The notes: generated from the sequence alone by a model not told the origin. DNA of 64,000 nt from Clostridium sardiniense (GCF_016907995.1 NZ_JAFBDA010000016.1:1-64000), one strand, 5' to 3'. Shown: positions 1 to 9,822, numbered from the stretch's first letter. Numbers and translations are program-made.

Positions 1-195
1 CTCCCATAGAACTAGCTATAATTTTTGTATTTTCTCCGATTTCTCCTTTTCCATTTATTTTTGTTGGAGTATTTCTATCAGTTCCAGTTCCATCTCCTAA
101 TTGTCCATAAGCATTATGTCCCCACGTATATAGATTTCCTTCACTATCTACTGCTGAAATAGTCTCACTTCTACAAAGTTTTGATACCTTTTACT
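1..195 (-). pseudogene. RCC1-repeat protein fragment, cut by window edge
   Basis: The minus strand reads as about one RCC1 blade, with the motifs AVDSEGNLYTWG, GQLGDGT and KINGKGEIGENTKI, closely matching the two complete RCC1 proteins in this window. Just upstream of the blade (around position 197) the frame hits a TAA and there is no signal peptide, so the 5' part of a normal family member is missing. The other end runs off the window. I read it as a truncated copy of the family; it could keep its C-terminal part outside the window but has no visible start. Confidence 0.7.
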
Positions 196-430
196 TATGG
201 TTGATTATATTTTAATTAAGTAATATTTATAATTTTTCCATTAATATAAATAATTATTAAAATTTACCTTGTAAACGTTTGATGATATAATCATTATATT
301 AAGAGGTTGTCCTATAAATATAGTTTATTATAGCTATTTGAAAAATATTTTCCATAAAATCACCTCTTAAAATAATTGTATATGGGAGGAATTTAAAATT
401 AAACAAATATTAAATTAAGGGGGAATTGAT

Positions 431-1342
431 ATGAAGAATTTTATAAAAAAATTAAGTTTACTAACTTTAATTCTAAGTTTTGCTTTATTGTTCAATGGTA
501 TTACTACTTTTGCAGATAACATAAATACCGATATAAATACTATTAAAAAAGTTTATGATGATGGAGTTAATAAGGGAAAAGTTAATCCAAATAAATATAC
601 TTTTAATGCTTTTGAAGAAAATTATAAATTGGGAATTAATACATATAATGAAATGAAAAATACAGTTGGACAGGGATTAAATTATAATGATTGGTTTGAT
701 CAAGTATTAAATTTTGGAGCTTTTCCAGATGGAGAAGGTCATGCTCCAAGTGAGAAGAAAAAACCAAGGAGAGTAAAACGTAGTCAAGAGGATAATGCAG
801 AAAGATTTGAACGTGATTTAAGAAAAGGAGACATAATAATAGTCCAAGGAAGTCCAGGACATGCAGCAATAGCAACAACGGATAATTATATATTAGAAAT
901 GACTGGTGGAGGGAATATTCTAAATTGGACAGCGACAGGAATAAGCAACAATAATAATCAATTTAGTAAGCATAATTGGTTATGGGGTATTGAGGAGCAA
1001 GGGGTTAAAAAATCTGAACCAGAAATAAAGAATTGGTTGCAGATATGGCGTATACCAGATAGAGATATAGCTAATAAGTGTGCTAATTATGCTGATAGAA
1101 CATTTTGGAATTCTTCAGGAGGTTATCATAAAAATAGATATATAGATTACAGAGTTACTTCAGGATTAAGCACTAAAAATCCTAATTATTGTTCAAAATT
1201 AGTTTTTCAATCATACTACTGGGGAAGTGGTGATGAACCTGTTATGAAGCCTAATATGATAAATTTAACTTGGGTATTGCCATGGGCATTACCTAATGTA
1301 TTTGCAAGTAAATATGAACCTTATAAAGTTGGAACGTATTAG
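431..1342 (+). CDS. Secreted YiiX/NlpC-P60-like cysteine hydrolase
   Basis: 303 residues. Residues 1-28 form a signal peptide (FATFADN-like end at TTFADN). A linker of about 100 residues includes a very basic patch KKKPRRVKR near 110-117. The catalytic-like part has GDIIIV...GHAAIAT with His144 and later PNYCSKLVFQSYY with Cys254. His before Cys is the order of the circularly permuted papain-like YiiX/YaeF group of NlpC/P60 enzymes. Family knowledge suggests an amidase, peptidase or acyl hydrolase acting on an envelope or lipid substrate; the exact substrate is unknown. The start has a GGGGG ribosome site 8 bases upstream. The next gene starts 11 bases after the stop and probably shares its transcript. 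Confidence 0.7.
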   Translation: MKNFIKKLSLLTLILSFALLFNGITTFADNINTDINTIKKVYDDGVNKGKVNPNKYTFNAFEENYKLGINTYNEMKNTVGQGLNYNDWFDQVLNFGAFPDGEGHAPSEKKKPRRVKRSQEDNAERFERDLRKGDIIIVQGSPGHAAIATTDNYILEMTGGGNILNWTATGISNNNNQFSKHNWLWGIEEQGVKKSEPEIKNWLQIWRIPDRDIANKCANYADRTFWNSSGGYHKNRYIDYRVTSGLSTKNPNYCSKLVFQSYYWGSGDEPVMKPNMINLTWVLPWALPNVFASKYEPYKVGTY

Positions 1343-1353
1343 GAGTATAAAAT

Positions 1354-1851
1354 ATGAAAAAAAAATTATTAAGACTTAGCATAATAATTGTTACCATTAT
1401 AGTTTATTTTTGTGGTAAGTATCATTTTAATATGATTGATATGGAGAAAAAAATAGATAAATTTATTACTGAAAAAGCTGGAATCCCTTCAAGTGAAATA
1501 TTAGTGATTGGACAAATAGAAGCATTTGGAATGATTGGAGAGTCTGATTCTAATAAGAATTATGTAAAAACTTTTACAACAAAAAAAGATTTTGAAAAAT
1601 GGAAGGAAAATTTAAAAAAGGAAGGTAAAAATTATAAAGATGTAAAAGTTAAAGATTGCGAAATAAAATATTATTGCACGTATACGCCAAAAGTTCCTAA
1701 ATATAATCAAACAAATGTATATGATTTTCAGTATAGTTTATATGGAGGTAGTGTTTTTAGCTTTAAAAAAATAGAAAATAATTTTGCATATCCTCCAAAT
1801 GAATTTATAAAAAAAATTTTAGAAAAAATGCATCCACCTGAATATAAATAA
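1354..1851 (+). CDS. Small membrane-anchored protein, partner of upstream hydrolase
   Basis: 165 residues, not recognised. Residues 5-22 are one hydrophobic segment followed by a lysine- and tyrosine-rich extracytoplasmic region, so it is probably a membrane-anchored or secreted protein. Its ribosome site (GGAG) overlaps the stop region of the hydrolase gene and a strong terminator follows, so the two form a bicistronic unit. A role as a chaperone, inhibitor or immunity protein for the secreted hydrolase is possible from the layout alone; nothing in the sequence proves it. Confidence 0.55.
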   Translation: MKKKLLRLSIIIVTIIVYFCGKYHFNMIDMEKKIDKFITEKAGIPSSEILVIGQIEAFGMIGESDSNKNYVKTFTTKKDFEKWKENLKKEGKNYKDVKVKDCEIKYYCTYTPKVPKYNQTNVYDFQYSLYGGSVFSFKKIENNFAYPPNEFIKKILEKMHPPEYK

Positions 1852-1899
1852 AGTCAATGGCTGAAAGTGATGTTATAGATACAAAAATTTAGATAAATA

Positions 1900-1937
1900 A
1901 AAAGAGTTCTAAAAATTTTCTTTAGAACTCTTTTTAA
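1900..1937 (+). terminator. Intrinsic terminator after the hydrolase pair
   Basis: Perfect 11-base arms AAAGAGTTCTA/TAGAACTCTTT followed by a T run, about 50 bases after the stop at 1851. Confidence 0.85.
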
Positions 1938-2029
1938 AGTGACAAAACTATCAACACCTAAAAAGGTTGCTTAAATATATTTTAAAAGAAAAATTTAGTA
2001 ATAACAACCAAAGTTTTAATAATTAACAA

Positions 2030-2270
2030 TTCAACATCTTAAATGAAAATAAACAATATAAAAAGAATCGTCAAGTCATTAATCGGGATTGTCTATAATG
2101 GAGGCTTGTTTCACGACATGGTATATCTTTATATAGATTTTTTGATTTGGTATTTATATATTGATTGTAAGAGTTTTAATGGAGTTTCCCCATCCATTGT
2201 ACTATAATTTTTATAAAGTCTTTATTTGGAGTTAAATAGGGAAAAGGATATATTGTTTTTTTGAATAAGA
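2030..2270. repeat. Dispersed intergenic repeat, copy 1 (no gene 1852-2334)
   Basis: This stretch matches 6485-6720 over about 190 bases, including the shared core CTTGTTTCACGACATGGTAT and the tail ATAAAGTCTTTATTTGGAG. It lacks the inverted-repeat sequence that bounds the second copy. No open frame of note. It may be a decayed copy of a non-autonomous element or a conserved structured RNA; compensatory changes were not tested. Confidence 0.6.
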
Positions 2271-2334
2271 CAATACAAATATTGATTATAGTATATAATT
2301 AATATAAAGAATAAAAAATTAAGAGGTGTTGTAT

Positions 2335-3207
2335 ATGGTAATTAGAACGTTATTAAATCCACAAATAGATTTTATATTTAAGAAAATATTTGGAACAGAA
2401 AAGAATAAACCTATACTTATAGATTTCTTAAATGCAGTAATAAAGCCAATAAGTCCAATAAAAGAAGTTGAAATAAAAAATAATGATATAGATAAAGAAT
2501 TTATAGAAGATAAATTTAGTAGATTAGATATAAAGGCAATAACAAATAATAAAGAGCATATAAACATAGAGATACAAGTTAAGAATGAATATAATATGAT
2601 ACAAAGGACTTTATATTACTGGAGTAAGATGTATTCAGAGCAAATACAGAATAGAGAAAACTATAATAAGTTAGAAAGAACAGTATGTATAAATATATTA
2701 AACTTTAAGTATTTAGATAATGACAGATATCATAATGCATATAGGTTAAAAGAAATAACGACAAATGAAGAATTAACAGATATAGAAGAAATACATTTTA
2801 TAGAGTTACCTAAGTTCAATGAAATAGGAAATAAAAATAATGTAGATGATATAGAAAAAATAGACGCCTTAGAAAAATGGCTAGAGTTCTTAAAAGAACC
2901 CGAAAGCAATGTCGTAAGACAATTGGAACTAAATGATGAAGGAATAAGATTAGCCAAGACAGAGTTATATAGATTAAGCATGGATAGTAAAGAAAGAGAA
3001 AGATATAACATGAGAGAAAAAGCTATATATGATGAAATATCAGCTTTGGAAAATGCGGAGCTAAAAGGATTAAAACAAGGATTAGAACAAGGCGAGAAAA
3101 AGAAAAGTGTTGAAGTTGCAAGGAAGCTTTTAATTGCAGGAGTTGATATAAGGACAATAAGTGAATCTACTGGATTAAATGAAGATGAAATTAAAAAATT
3201 TAGATGA
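2335..3207 (+). CDS. Rpn-family recombination-promoting nuclease / PD-(D/E)XK putative transposase
   Basis: 290 residues from the ATG, which sits 8 bases after an AGAGG site; a GTG three codons earlier overlaps that site and is less likely. The N-terminus NPQIDFIFKKIFG and the core RLDIKA...INIEIQVK...YYWSKMY match the PDDEXK_2/Rpn family, with Asp and the E-x-Q pair of the nuclease centre in place. The C-terminal QGLEQGEKKK...ARKLLIAGV...ISESTGLNEDEI is also typical. Rpn proteins cut DNA and have been linked to RecA-independent recombination and to phage defence. It stands alone, ending in its own terminator. Confidence 0.85.
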   Translation: MVIRTLLNPQIDFIFKKIFGTEKNKPILIDFLNAVIKPISPIKEVEIKNNDIDKEFIEDKFSRLDIKAITNNKEHINIEIQVKNEYNMIQRTLYYWSKMYSEQIQNRENYNKLERTVCINILNFKYLDNDRYHNAYRLKEITTNEELTDIEEIHFIELPKFNEIGNKNNVDDIEKIDALEKWLEFLKEPESNVVRQLELNDEGIRLAKTELYRLSMDSKERERYNMREKAIYDEISALENAELKGLKQGLEQGEKKKSVEVARKLLIAGVDIRTISESTGLNEDEIKKFR

Positions 3208-3247
3208 AAAATAGGAGTTCTAAAATTTTTTTAGAACTCCTATTTTA
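3208..3247 (+). terminator. Terminator after rpn-like gene
   Basis: Arms ATAGGAGTTCTAAAA/TTTTAGAACTCCTAT with a T-rich loop and tail directly after the stop codon. It resembles the terminator at 1900-1937. Confidence 0.85.
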
Positions 3248-3428
3248 TTTTTAGTTATATAATAATTTAAATAGGGAGTAACTCCAACAGGCTCATAGCC
3301 TATTTTCTATGGATTCAGGTTTGGATTTAATCCAATGTATAGATCGATAACAAAGATTTCAGTTTGATACAAAAGAAAGTAGTATTCTAATATAAGAAAA
3401 GTAACTTATAATAGAAAGGTAGTTATTT

Positions 3429-5453
3429 TTATTTTAAAGAATTTTTTACTATTGTTTTATATCCAGTATATGTTGAATAAAAATATCCTCCATAAACAAT
3501 TACTAGCATTAAAGCTGTTACTAAGGATGATGACACTATATCAGGTTTATTAAACATAATCAAGAATTTATTTACAACTTTTATAGCAACCGCTGAGTGT
3601 ATTAGGGATATAATTAATGGTAATCCAAAATAGATACTTATTTGTGTAAATATTGATTTATTTATACTTTTTTGAGATACACCAATCTTTTTTAACAATT
3701 TATATCTTTCAATACTATCGCTAGCATCTGATAATTGTTGGAGTGCAAGTATAGCAGCACTTGATATTAAGAATATTATTCCTAAATATGTACCTATGAA
3801 TATTATTAGAGCTATAAGACCAGTAGTTTCTTCATATAATCCGTTTCTAGTATTTATTGTTAAATAACCATAATCGCTAGTATTATCTAACCTATTATAT
3901 AATCCAAATATATCATTTAAATTCTGTTGATTTTCATTTGAATTCTTAGAAAAATTCACATCTAGTTTATTTGCATAAGGCTCTAAATTAGCAACTATAT
4001 TATCAGGAACTATTAAAGTTATTGTATTAGTTTTTAAAACATCATTTTCATGTGCCTCACTTATTATTTTTTCGTTTCCAATTAATGAATTATTTGCAAC
4101 TTCAAATTCTTTATTATTAAACTTTATTTTACTATTATTTTTAATGATTTTTTTTAATGCAGATTTTAGTTCATCGGTATTTGAGGATATTAATACTTGG
4201 TTATCAGACAAAGTTAATTTTTTAGCTCCAGTTAAAGCTCGTATATTATTATATGAACTAATACTTATCATTGGAATATCACTTACATAAGATGATAGTT
4301 TTTTATTTTTAAGATTTTCTTCTAACAATTCTTCAAGATTAGAATTTGATAAAGTATATTCATTATAAGAAACAGTTTCTGCATCAGAATTAAATTTAAA
4401 TCCTAATGAATTTAATACTTCATCAATATTTTTAATTTTACTGTTTTTTTCAAATTCATAAGAGATTGAAGCATCAAATGGAGTTGTAGTCTCTAAGTTT
4501 TTTTCTAAGGTGTTTTTTAAACTTAAATCGGTTGATAATGTGCTTATTGTTAAGAATAACATAAGACATATAACTGTCATTGATAAGAAGTTAGTATTTA
4601 TCTTACTACATATTTGTCTTACTACAAATATGTTTAATCCTTTTAAGTAAATATTATTATTTTTTTGAATAATATATATAACAAATCCTGCTAAACTAAA
4701 GAATAAAAGTAATGTCCCTAGAATGCCTAATACTATTGAATATAAAAACATTATATCTGTAGGTTTAAGTCCAACTTTAATTACTAAAACATAAGAACCT
4801 ACTAGTAATCCTAAAGATAGTAAGAATATTATTGTTGTTATTATAGGATTTTTGATTTTCATAGTTTCATTCTTTTTAGATGCTGTTAACATGTCTATAA
4901 GTTTATACTTTGAAATTATACTAGCATTAAAAAGCATGACTAAAATAAATATTATACCAAAATATAACACAGTTTTTACGATAGCATTAGATGAAAATAA
5001 GAATTTATAGTTGCTTAGTGGAACTTCAAATAATTTAGCTGAAAAAGCAGATATTACTTGAGAAAATATTATACCTACTCCTAGACCTACGATTAAAGAT
5101 ATAGATCCTACTAAAGTTGTTTCATATGTAAGTATCTTTGAAATATTATTTTTCCCTATACCAAGTGTCATATAAATACCTAATTCTTTTTTACGTTTTT
5201 TAACTATGAAATTATTAGCATAAAGAATTAATCCACCTAAGATACAAGATATAAATACAGAAATTCCTGATATTAAATTTTGCAACATTTTTATATATTC
5301 TGCCTGACTTAACCCTAATTCTGTAAAAGCTTTTTGATCCCCTATGGAGTTAAATGCATAGAATATACACACTCCAAAAGTTAATGTTAAAAAGTATATT
5401 GAGTAATCTTTAAAGCTTTTCCTAACATTATTAAAAGCAATTTTAAAATACAT
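3429..5453 (-). CDS. BceB-type ABC transporter permease (FtsX family)
   Basis: 674 residues from the ATG at 5453, chosen because GGAGGTGAT lies 7 bases upstream; a TTG at 5471 would overlap that site. Hydrophobic helices flank a large extracellular domain (about residues 310-530), with FtsX-like helix groups at both ends, as in the bacitracin/antimicrobial-peptide permeases BceB/VraG. It overlaps the end of the ATPase gene by 11 bases, so translation is coupled. Family role: sensing and removing cell-wall-active peptides at the membrane. No BceRS-type two-component system is in the window, so its control is unknown. Confidence 0.85.
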   Translation of the reverse strand: MYFKIAFNNVRKSFKDYSIYFLTLTFGVCIFYAFNSIGDQKAFTELGLSQAEYIKMLQNLISGISVFISCILGGLILYANNFIVKKRKKELGIYMTLGIGKNNISKILTYETTLVGSISLIVGLGVGIIFSQVISAFSAKLFEVPLSNYKFLFSSNAIVKTVLYFGIIFILVMLFNASIISKYKLIDMLTASKKNETMKIKNPIITTIIFLLSLGLLVGSYVLVIKVGLKPTDIMFLYSIVLGILGTLLLFFSLAGFVIYIIQKNNNIYLKGLNIFVVRQICSKINTNFLSMTVICLMLFLTISTLSTDLSLKNTLEKNLETTTPFDASISYEFEKNSKIKNIDEVLNSLGFKFNSDAETVSYNEYTLSNSNLEELLEENLKNKKLSSYVSDIPMISISSYNNIRALTGAKKLTLSDNQVLISSNTDELKSALKKIIKNNSKIKFNNKEFEVANNSLIGNEKIISEAHENDVLKTNTITLIVPDNIVANLEPYANKLDVNFSKNSNENQQNLNDIFGLYNRLDNTSDYGYLTINTRNGLYEETTGLIALIIFIGTYLGIIFLISSAAILALQQLSDASDSIERYKLLKKIGVSQKSINKSIFTQISIYFGLPLIISLIHSAVAIKVVNKFLIMFNKPDIVSSSLVTALMLVIVYGGYFYSTYTGYKTIVKNSLK

Positions 5454-6210
5454 CTGTATTATCACCTCCAAGAAGTGCTATAATATTAATAATTTTGTCA
5501 AAGAATTTTTTCCTTGAATCTTTTCCCTTAACTAATTCATTGAATATCTTTCCATCTTTTATAAATAGAATTCTATGAGCGTAACTTGCCGTAAAGGCAT
5601 CATGAGTTACCATAAGTATTGTAGCTTCTAAATTTTTATTTAAGCTTTCAAATGAGTCAAGAAGTATACTTGCTGACTTTGAGTCTAAGGAACCTGTTGG
5701 TTCATCTGCTAATATTAATGAGGGATCTGTTATTATAGCTCTAGCTGAGGTCACTTTTTGTTTTTGACCACCTGATATTTGATATGGAAATTTAGTTAAT
5801 ATTTTTTCAATGCCTAAACTTTTTGCAACATTTTTAATAAGAGTATCTATTTCCTTCGGTTTTCTATCTTGTATAGTTAGTGCTAATGCTATATTTTCAT
5901 ATACTGTTAAGGTATCTAGTAGATTAAAGTCTTGAAATATAAATCCCAATTCATTTCTTCTGAACGTTTCTAATTGTTTTGACTTTAATTTTGTAATATC
6001 TTTTCCACTAATAATAATGGTTCCGTTAGTAACAGTATCTATAGTTGATATACAATTAAGCAATGTTGTTTTACCGCTTCCGGATGCTCCCATTATTCCA
6101 ACAAACTCACCTTTAGCAACTTTAAAATTAATATTATCTAGTACTTTTGTTATATTATCTTTATTTCCATAATATTTTTCTATATTTTCGACACTTAAAA
6201 TGTTTTGCAT
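5443..6210 (-). CDS. BceA-type ABC transporter ATPase
   Basis: 255 residues. Walker A GASGSGKTTLL (about 40-50), Q-loop in FIFQDFNLLD, signature ISGGQKQK, Walker B LILADEPTGSLD and H-loop VTHD are all intact. Note GASGSGKTT where the paralogue at 33300 has GPSGSGKST. First gene of a two-gene unit with the permease. The start has AGGAGG 9 bases upstream. It would power the BceB-like permease in antimicrobial-peptide resistance or lantibiotic immunity (family inference). Confidence 0.9.
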   Translation of the reverse strand: MQNILSVENIEKYYGNKDNITKVLDNINFKVAKGEFVGIMGASGSGKTTLLNCISTIDTVTNGTIIISGKDITKLKSKQLETFRRNELGFIFQDFNLLDTLTVYENIALALTIQDRKPKEIDTLIKNVAKSLGIEKILTKFPYQISGGQKQKVTSARAIITDPSLILADEPTGSLDSKSASILLDSFESLNKNLEATILMVTHDAFTASYAHRILFIKDGKIFNELVKGKDSRKKFFDKIINIIALLGGDNTDVF

Positions 6211-6484
6211 ATTTTAGACCTCCTTATTTTATCTTATAATGTTACTTTATTCCATTTAAGATAAATCACATATTTATTTATCTTTCATATAGATTACAAA
6301 ATTGTAAGGTTTCTATATCAAAAACAAGAAAATAGCATTAAAAGAAAAATAAATAGTTTATTAAGAAATAGAACTAAATATAGTAATTGTTAAAGAGATA
6401 AAAGAAAGGTAAAACTAAATAATTTTTTAAGATGGTAGTTAATGAATTATTTAGTAATAACAATTAAATTTTTAAAAATTAACA

Positions 6485-6812
6485 TCTTAAGTACTATCCT
6501 CGTAAATGAAAATAAATAATATAAAAAGCCGCTCCAAAATCACTAAGAAGGATTATCTCTAATGGGGGCTTGTTTCACGACATGGTATACTTTATATGTA
6601 TTGGTTGATTAGGTAATCTATAAATTGATTATTAAGAACTTTAATGGAGTTCCCCCACCATTTTACTATAATTTTTATAAAGTCTTTATTTGGAGTTAAA
6701 TAGAGGGAAGTTTAGCCCCTTGAGGGGTTGGGGTGATTGTTTTTTGAATTCTTTAGAATTCTCCTTTGTTTTTTAGGTTATTAATAATCATTTACGAGGA
6801 TATTGTTTAAGA
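6485..6812. mobile_element. MITE-like element with terminal inverted repeats, copy 2
   Basis: The 14-base core TATCCTCGTAAATG at 6495-6508 recurs in perfect inverse at 6789-6802, with CTTAA-type outer ends, giving terminal inverted repeats of about 25 bases around 330 bases with no gene. The interior carries the block shared with 2030-2270, a CCCC/GGGG hairpin near 6715-6735 and a GAATTC palindrome. A lone third end lies at 7275-7297. This fits a small non-autonomous transposon; no transposase of matching ends was identified. Confidence 0.5.
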
Positions 6813-6835
6813 GTATTAATATATTTTCTTTATTT

Positions 6836-7250
6836 CTTTTTAAATGTATCTCCTAGTTTTATCGGAACTAAAATCTTTACACCTTGTTTACTTGAAGTTC
6901 TTTTGACTTCCAAAATACATAAAAACCTACTGCGATAGCTCCTTTAAATTGTTTATCTATAAGCGTTGAATTTCTAATTGAATAATTATAAAACTTACTC
7001 ATAAATTCACTCAGATCTTTTATTTCCTCTGACGTATCAAAACTTCTCTATTTTCTTTTCAGCATTTTCTATTAATATATCTACTTCTTTTTTCTTTCTA
7101 TAATTTTTCATGAAAAATCCCTCCTTATAAATAAAAAAACACCAGGATTAAAATCCTGGTGAAATTGATTTCTTAATCTATCTATATTTAGAATCCTACT
7201 AAGGCTAAAAGCCTTGATACATCTAGCTTCATAATATTATATTTGCAATG
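6836..7250 (-). pseudogene. Remnant of ardC-like gene, N-terminal part
   Basis: This block aligns base by base with 40270-40740: it keeps the ribosome site AAGGAGGGA, the start at about 7112 and the first ~90 codons of the ArdC-like gene, and the upstream intergenic hairpin (7133-7165). The reading frame is shifted, and everything after ~90 codons is gone. Direct copies of a 40-base sequence (TTTAATAATCATTTACGA type) flank it at about 6780 and 7265. It is a dead duplicate of the 38363-40561 gene. Confidence 0.8.
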
Positions 7251-7437
7251 AGGTTTGTTTTAGGTATTTAATAATCATTTACGATAATATTACTTAAGTA
7301 TATTCTTCTAGACTTTTATCTTATTGAGGTTTTTTATTCATATTTTTATAAGAATTTATTAATAATTCCTTTGTACGATATAAATATATTATTACTACAA
7401 TTAATATTATCTACTTACAACTAAGGAGGTTTTTCAG

Positions 7438-7689
7438 ATGAAAAGCAACAAAATTATTAAACGCGTTGATCTATTAGGACGGATCTATTTACCTATGACT
7501 TTCAGAAGCTTATTGGATATCCCTCCAGGAGAAGCAGCTCAATTAGCATTTTTTATAGATAATAACAACCTTATTTTAACTAAATATGATGTAAGTTGTA
7601 TTTTTTGTGGAGAGTGTAAATCTCTAATAATTTTCGAAGATAAAAATATTTGTTCAAATTGTATTGATAAATTAATATCTACTATCTAA
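7438..7689 (+). CDS. AbrB/SpoVT-like transition-state regulator with Cys-rich tail
   Basis: 83 residues. Residues 1-50 (KRVDLLGRIYLPMTFRSLLDI...LTKY) are the swapped-hairpin AbrB DNA-binding fold found in AbrB and the N-terminus of SpoVT. The tail has Cys54, Cys57, Cys60, Cys72 and Cys75, enough for a zinc ribbon, as in the CIFCG...CSNC group of clostridial AbrB-like proteins. Strong AAGGAGG site 9 bases before the ATG. Likely a dimeric or tetrameric DNA-binding regulator; targets unknown. It stands alone. Confidence 0.85.
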   Translation: MKSNKIIKRVDLLGRIYLPMTFRSLLDIPPGEAAQLAFFIDNNNLILTKYDVSCIFCGECKSLIIFEDKNICSNCIDKLISTI

Positions 7690-7850
7690 ATAATAAAGTC
7701 TATCATCTTCATTTTCCTATCCCTATGGAGACAAACTTTACTGTCTCTTTTAATTTTTATTTAGGCTTTATGAAATACTTTATATGTTATATATTTTAAT
7801 CCCTATAAATGTACTATTTGCGCTTATATTAATTATGCTTCGTAAATCAC

Positions 7851-7899
7851 TAAAAGATATTAGATTTTTCTTCCCAATCATTTATCTAATATCTTTTAT
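7851..7899. terminator. Hairpin with long arms in 7690-8300 gap
   Basis: Arms TAAAAGATATTAGA/TCTAATATCTTTTA around a loop containing TTCTTCCC. It lies 160 bases after the AbrB-like gene, with a smaller GAGAC/GTCTC hairpin at about 7728-7746 closer to it. Confidence 0.6.
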
Positions 7900-8040
7900 T
7901 TGTTCAAATTTTTGTAATAATTTATTTAACAGTAATTGTACTCTATATTTTATAATTTAATTAACTATTTTATAATTTAGCAATTTTCTATTATTAATTT
8001 TAAAACCTGTATTTTTGAATAATTTTATAATAGTTCTTAT

Positions 8041-8076
8041 AAAAAACCTCACAAATTATTACGTGAGGTTTTTTAC
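8041..8076. terminator. Bidirectional intrinsic terminator
   Basis: Arms AAAAAACCTCAC/GTGAGGTTTTTT, usable from both strands. It could end a transcript from the small membrane gene at 8301-8513 and the decayed stretch between them. Confidence 0.8.
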
Positions 8077-8084
8077 TTTATATA

Positions 8085-8290
8085 TAGATTTATTTGATGA
8101 AAACCATATATTTTTTTAATATTAGTTTTCTATTCTCTAAAAATATATCTTTTTCGTTTGGATTTATATCTACTCCTATTAAACCAAGTAATTTTTTTGT
8201 TTTGTAAGTTCTATTCAATACTCCTTATACTTCTAATAAGTCAAATTTCAAATGCAATAAGCATATTTTATTCCTATAGACGCTCCTAAT
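8085..8290 (-). pseudogene. Possible decayed coding stretch, unknown family
   Basis: On the minus strand, codons read KKLLGLIGVDINPNEKD and, in a second frame, KVLGASIGIKYAY, interrupted by stops. This looks like a broken protein end rather than random AT-rich DNA, but I cannot name a family. Upstream lies the small membrane gene at 8301-8513. Confidence 0.3.
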
Positions 8291-8300
8291 ACCTTATGGA

Positions 8301-8513
8301 TCATACCTTCTTTAATCTATGATATAGAATAACCCAACCTTTAACCATAATCATAATAATACCCATAACAAAAAATATAAGGCCGCTAGCTGAATACCCA
8401 AAACCTTGTTCTATAACATCTCCATTAACAAGTACTATATCAGGTACACCTCCTCTTATCATAAATAAAGAAACTCCTAATATAAATGGTAAAATATATA
8501 TTATCTTTTTCAT
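8301..8513 (-). CDS. Small two-helix membrane protein
   Basis: 70 residues, not recognised. Two hydrophobic segments (about residues 4-20 and 43-60) are separated by a short polar loop with GGVPDIVLVNGDV; the end is basic (YHRLKKV). The ATG has AGGAG 8 bases upstream. It may be the intact start of the decayed stretch that follows it (8085-8290). Confidence 0.5.
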   Translation of the reverse strand: MKKIIYILPFILGVSLFMIRGGVPDIVLVNGDVIEQGFGYSASGLIFFVMGIIMIMVKGWVILYHRLKKV

Positions 8514-9158
8514 ATTGCTACTCCTTTCTAGTTTATTAAAATTATATTATCATATAGTTTTAACAAAAACAATTTTATTTTATCGAAAAACAATATATAA
8601 TTATTCTTTTTAAATAAATTATTGAAGTTTAAATACTAAAAATATTACTTTCTTTTTAATATTTAGGTACTTATTTTTTTAAGAACTATAACATAAACTA
8701 ATATTTTATTAAATAACAATTAAAGTATTACTAAAATATAACTATTTAAAAATAATCTAAAAAGCCTCTTCTATAGAAAATAGAGTCACAGATTTTTATT
8801 TTTATAGCATCATATATAAAATAATTTTTTTCTTATAGTTCTAATTTTTGTATTAAAAAATATTTATTAATGAATACCTTTATTATTTATATCACAATTC
8901 TTCATTCTTATTTTTTTACATATTGATTTCCGGTTTATTTTTGTATGCAAGTTTTACTTAAAATAATTAAAAAATATGGCAAAATCATTATAAATATACA
9001 ATACTTTAGTAATTTATTAATAAAAGAATAAAGCAATTTTATATATTTATAAAAAATCAACAAAGCTAATGAGCCCTGCTGATTTTTAATTAACCTTAAA
9101 TTTAAATAAATATTTTATATATTTGAACATTTCTAATTGTAGTACTGTACCTTTAATT
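8514..9158. other. Gene-free AT-rich stretch
   Basis: I see no credible gene in either strand. A weak hairpin (AAAAATCA/TGATTTTT, about 9053-9090) could end transcription of the YxeA-like gene. Confidence 0.5.
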
Positions 9159-9536
9159 TTAAAATTTATTTTTTGCTTTTTCAGGGATTTTTGATATATC
9201 TACTTCCTCAAATCCTTGAATATCATTAGTGTTTTCAGTAGACGGATTTCTTACACTAACTTTTAAATATGCGTCTTTTTTTAATTCCTTATCTACTAAT
9301 GTATTAATATTAACTAATATTTTTTCTCCATTACTATTATATGCTGGCACATTTTTATATTCATAATAATAATCAACAATTTTTGTATTATTATCTAAGC
9401 TTTCTTTTTTTATACCACCTCCATCTATTTTCACATAATATTTCTCAGTTCCTATTTCTCTAAATTTAATTGAACATCCATTTGTTATAAATACAATTGA
9501 TACTAGTAAAAAACACATTATTCCTACTTTTCTCAT
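9159..9536 (-). CDS. YxeA-family (DUF1093) secreted/lipoprotein-like protein
   Basis: 125 residues from the ATG at 9536, which follows CAGGAGG; an earlier in-frame start lies upstream of that site. The N-terminus has a hydrophobic segment ending TNGC, a weak lipobox. The core YYVKIDGGG...YYYEYKNVPAYNSNGE...LKVSVR matches the YxeA family, small exported OB-fold-like proteins often near BceAB-type transporters. Function unknown. Confidence 0.75.
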   Translation of the reverse strand: MRKVGIMCFLLVSIVFITNGCSIKFREIGTEKYYVKIDGGGIKKESLDNNTKIVDYYYEYKNVPAYNSNGEKILVNINTLVDKELKKDAYLKVSVRNPSTENTNDIQGFEEVDISKIPEKAKNKF

Positions 9537-9612
9537 AGCTATTCCTCCTGAAACTTTCAATTTTATAAATACTATATATTAAATCTATTTAATTATTATT
9601 CTAAAGACCTTC

Positions 9613-9790
9613 TACAAATCAAAATTTTATAAGATACCCTTCAAACTCATTTACTCCAATCATTACTATTACTAAACTGTTTCTCATAACTTCTGATTTA
9701 ATTGATACTATATATTCATCTGTACTAAACTCTCTTGGAACTATAACTTCTTACAATACGCGAAGACTTTTACTTACTAGATAGCTTTAA
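9613..9790 (-). pseudogene. RCC1-family C-terminal remnant
   Basis: The minus strand reads VIVPREFSTDEYIVSIK, which aligns with VIVPKEYSNDDYSVDIVIK at the end of the 15535-18441 protein. Stops and frame changes on both sides show it is a relic. Confidence 0.6.
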
Positions 9791-9822
9791 AAACTTACTC
9801 AATTCACCCCATTTCTTTTTAT

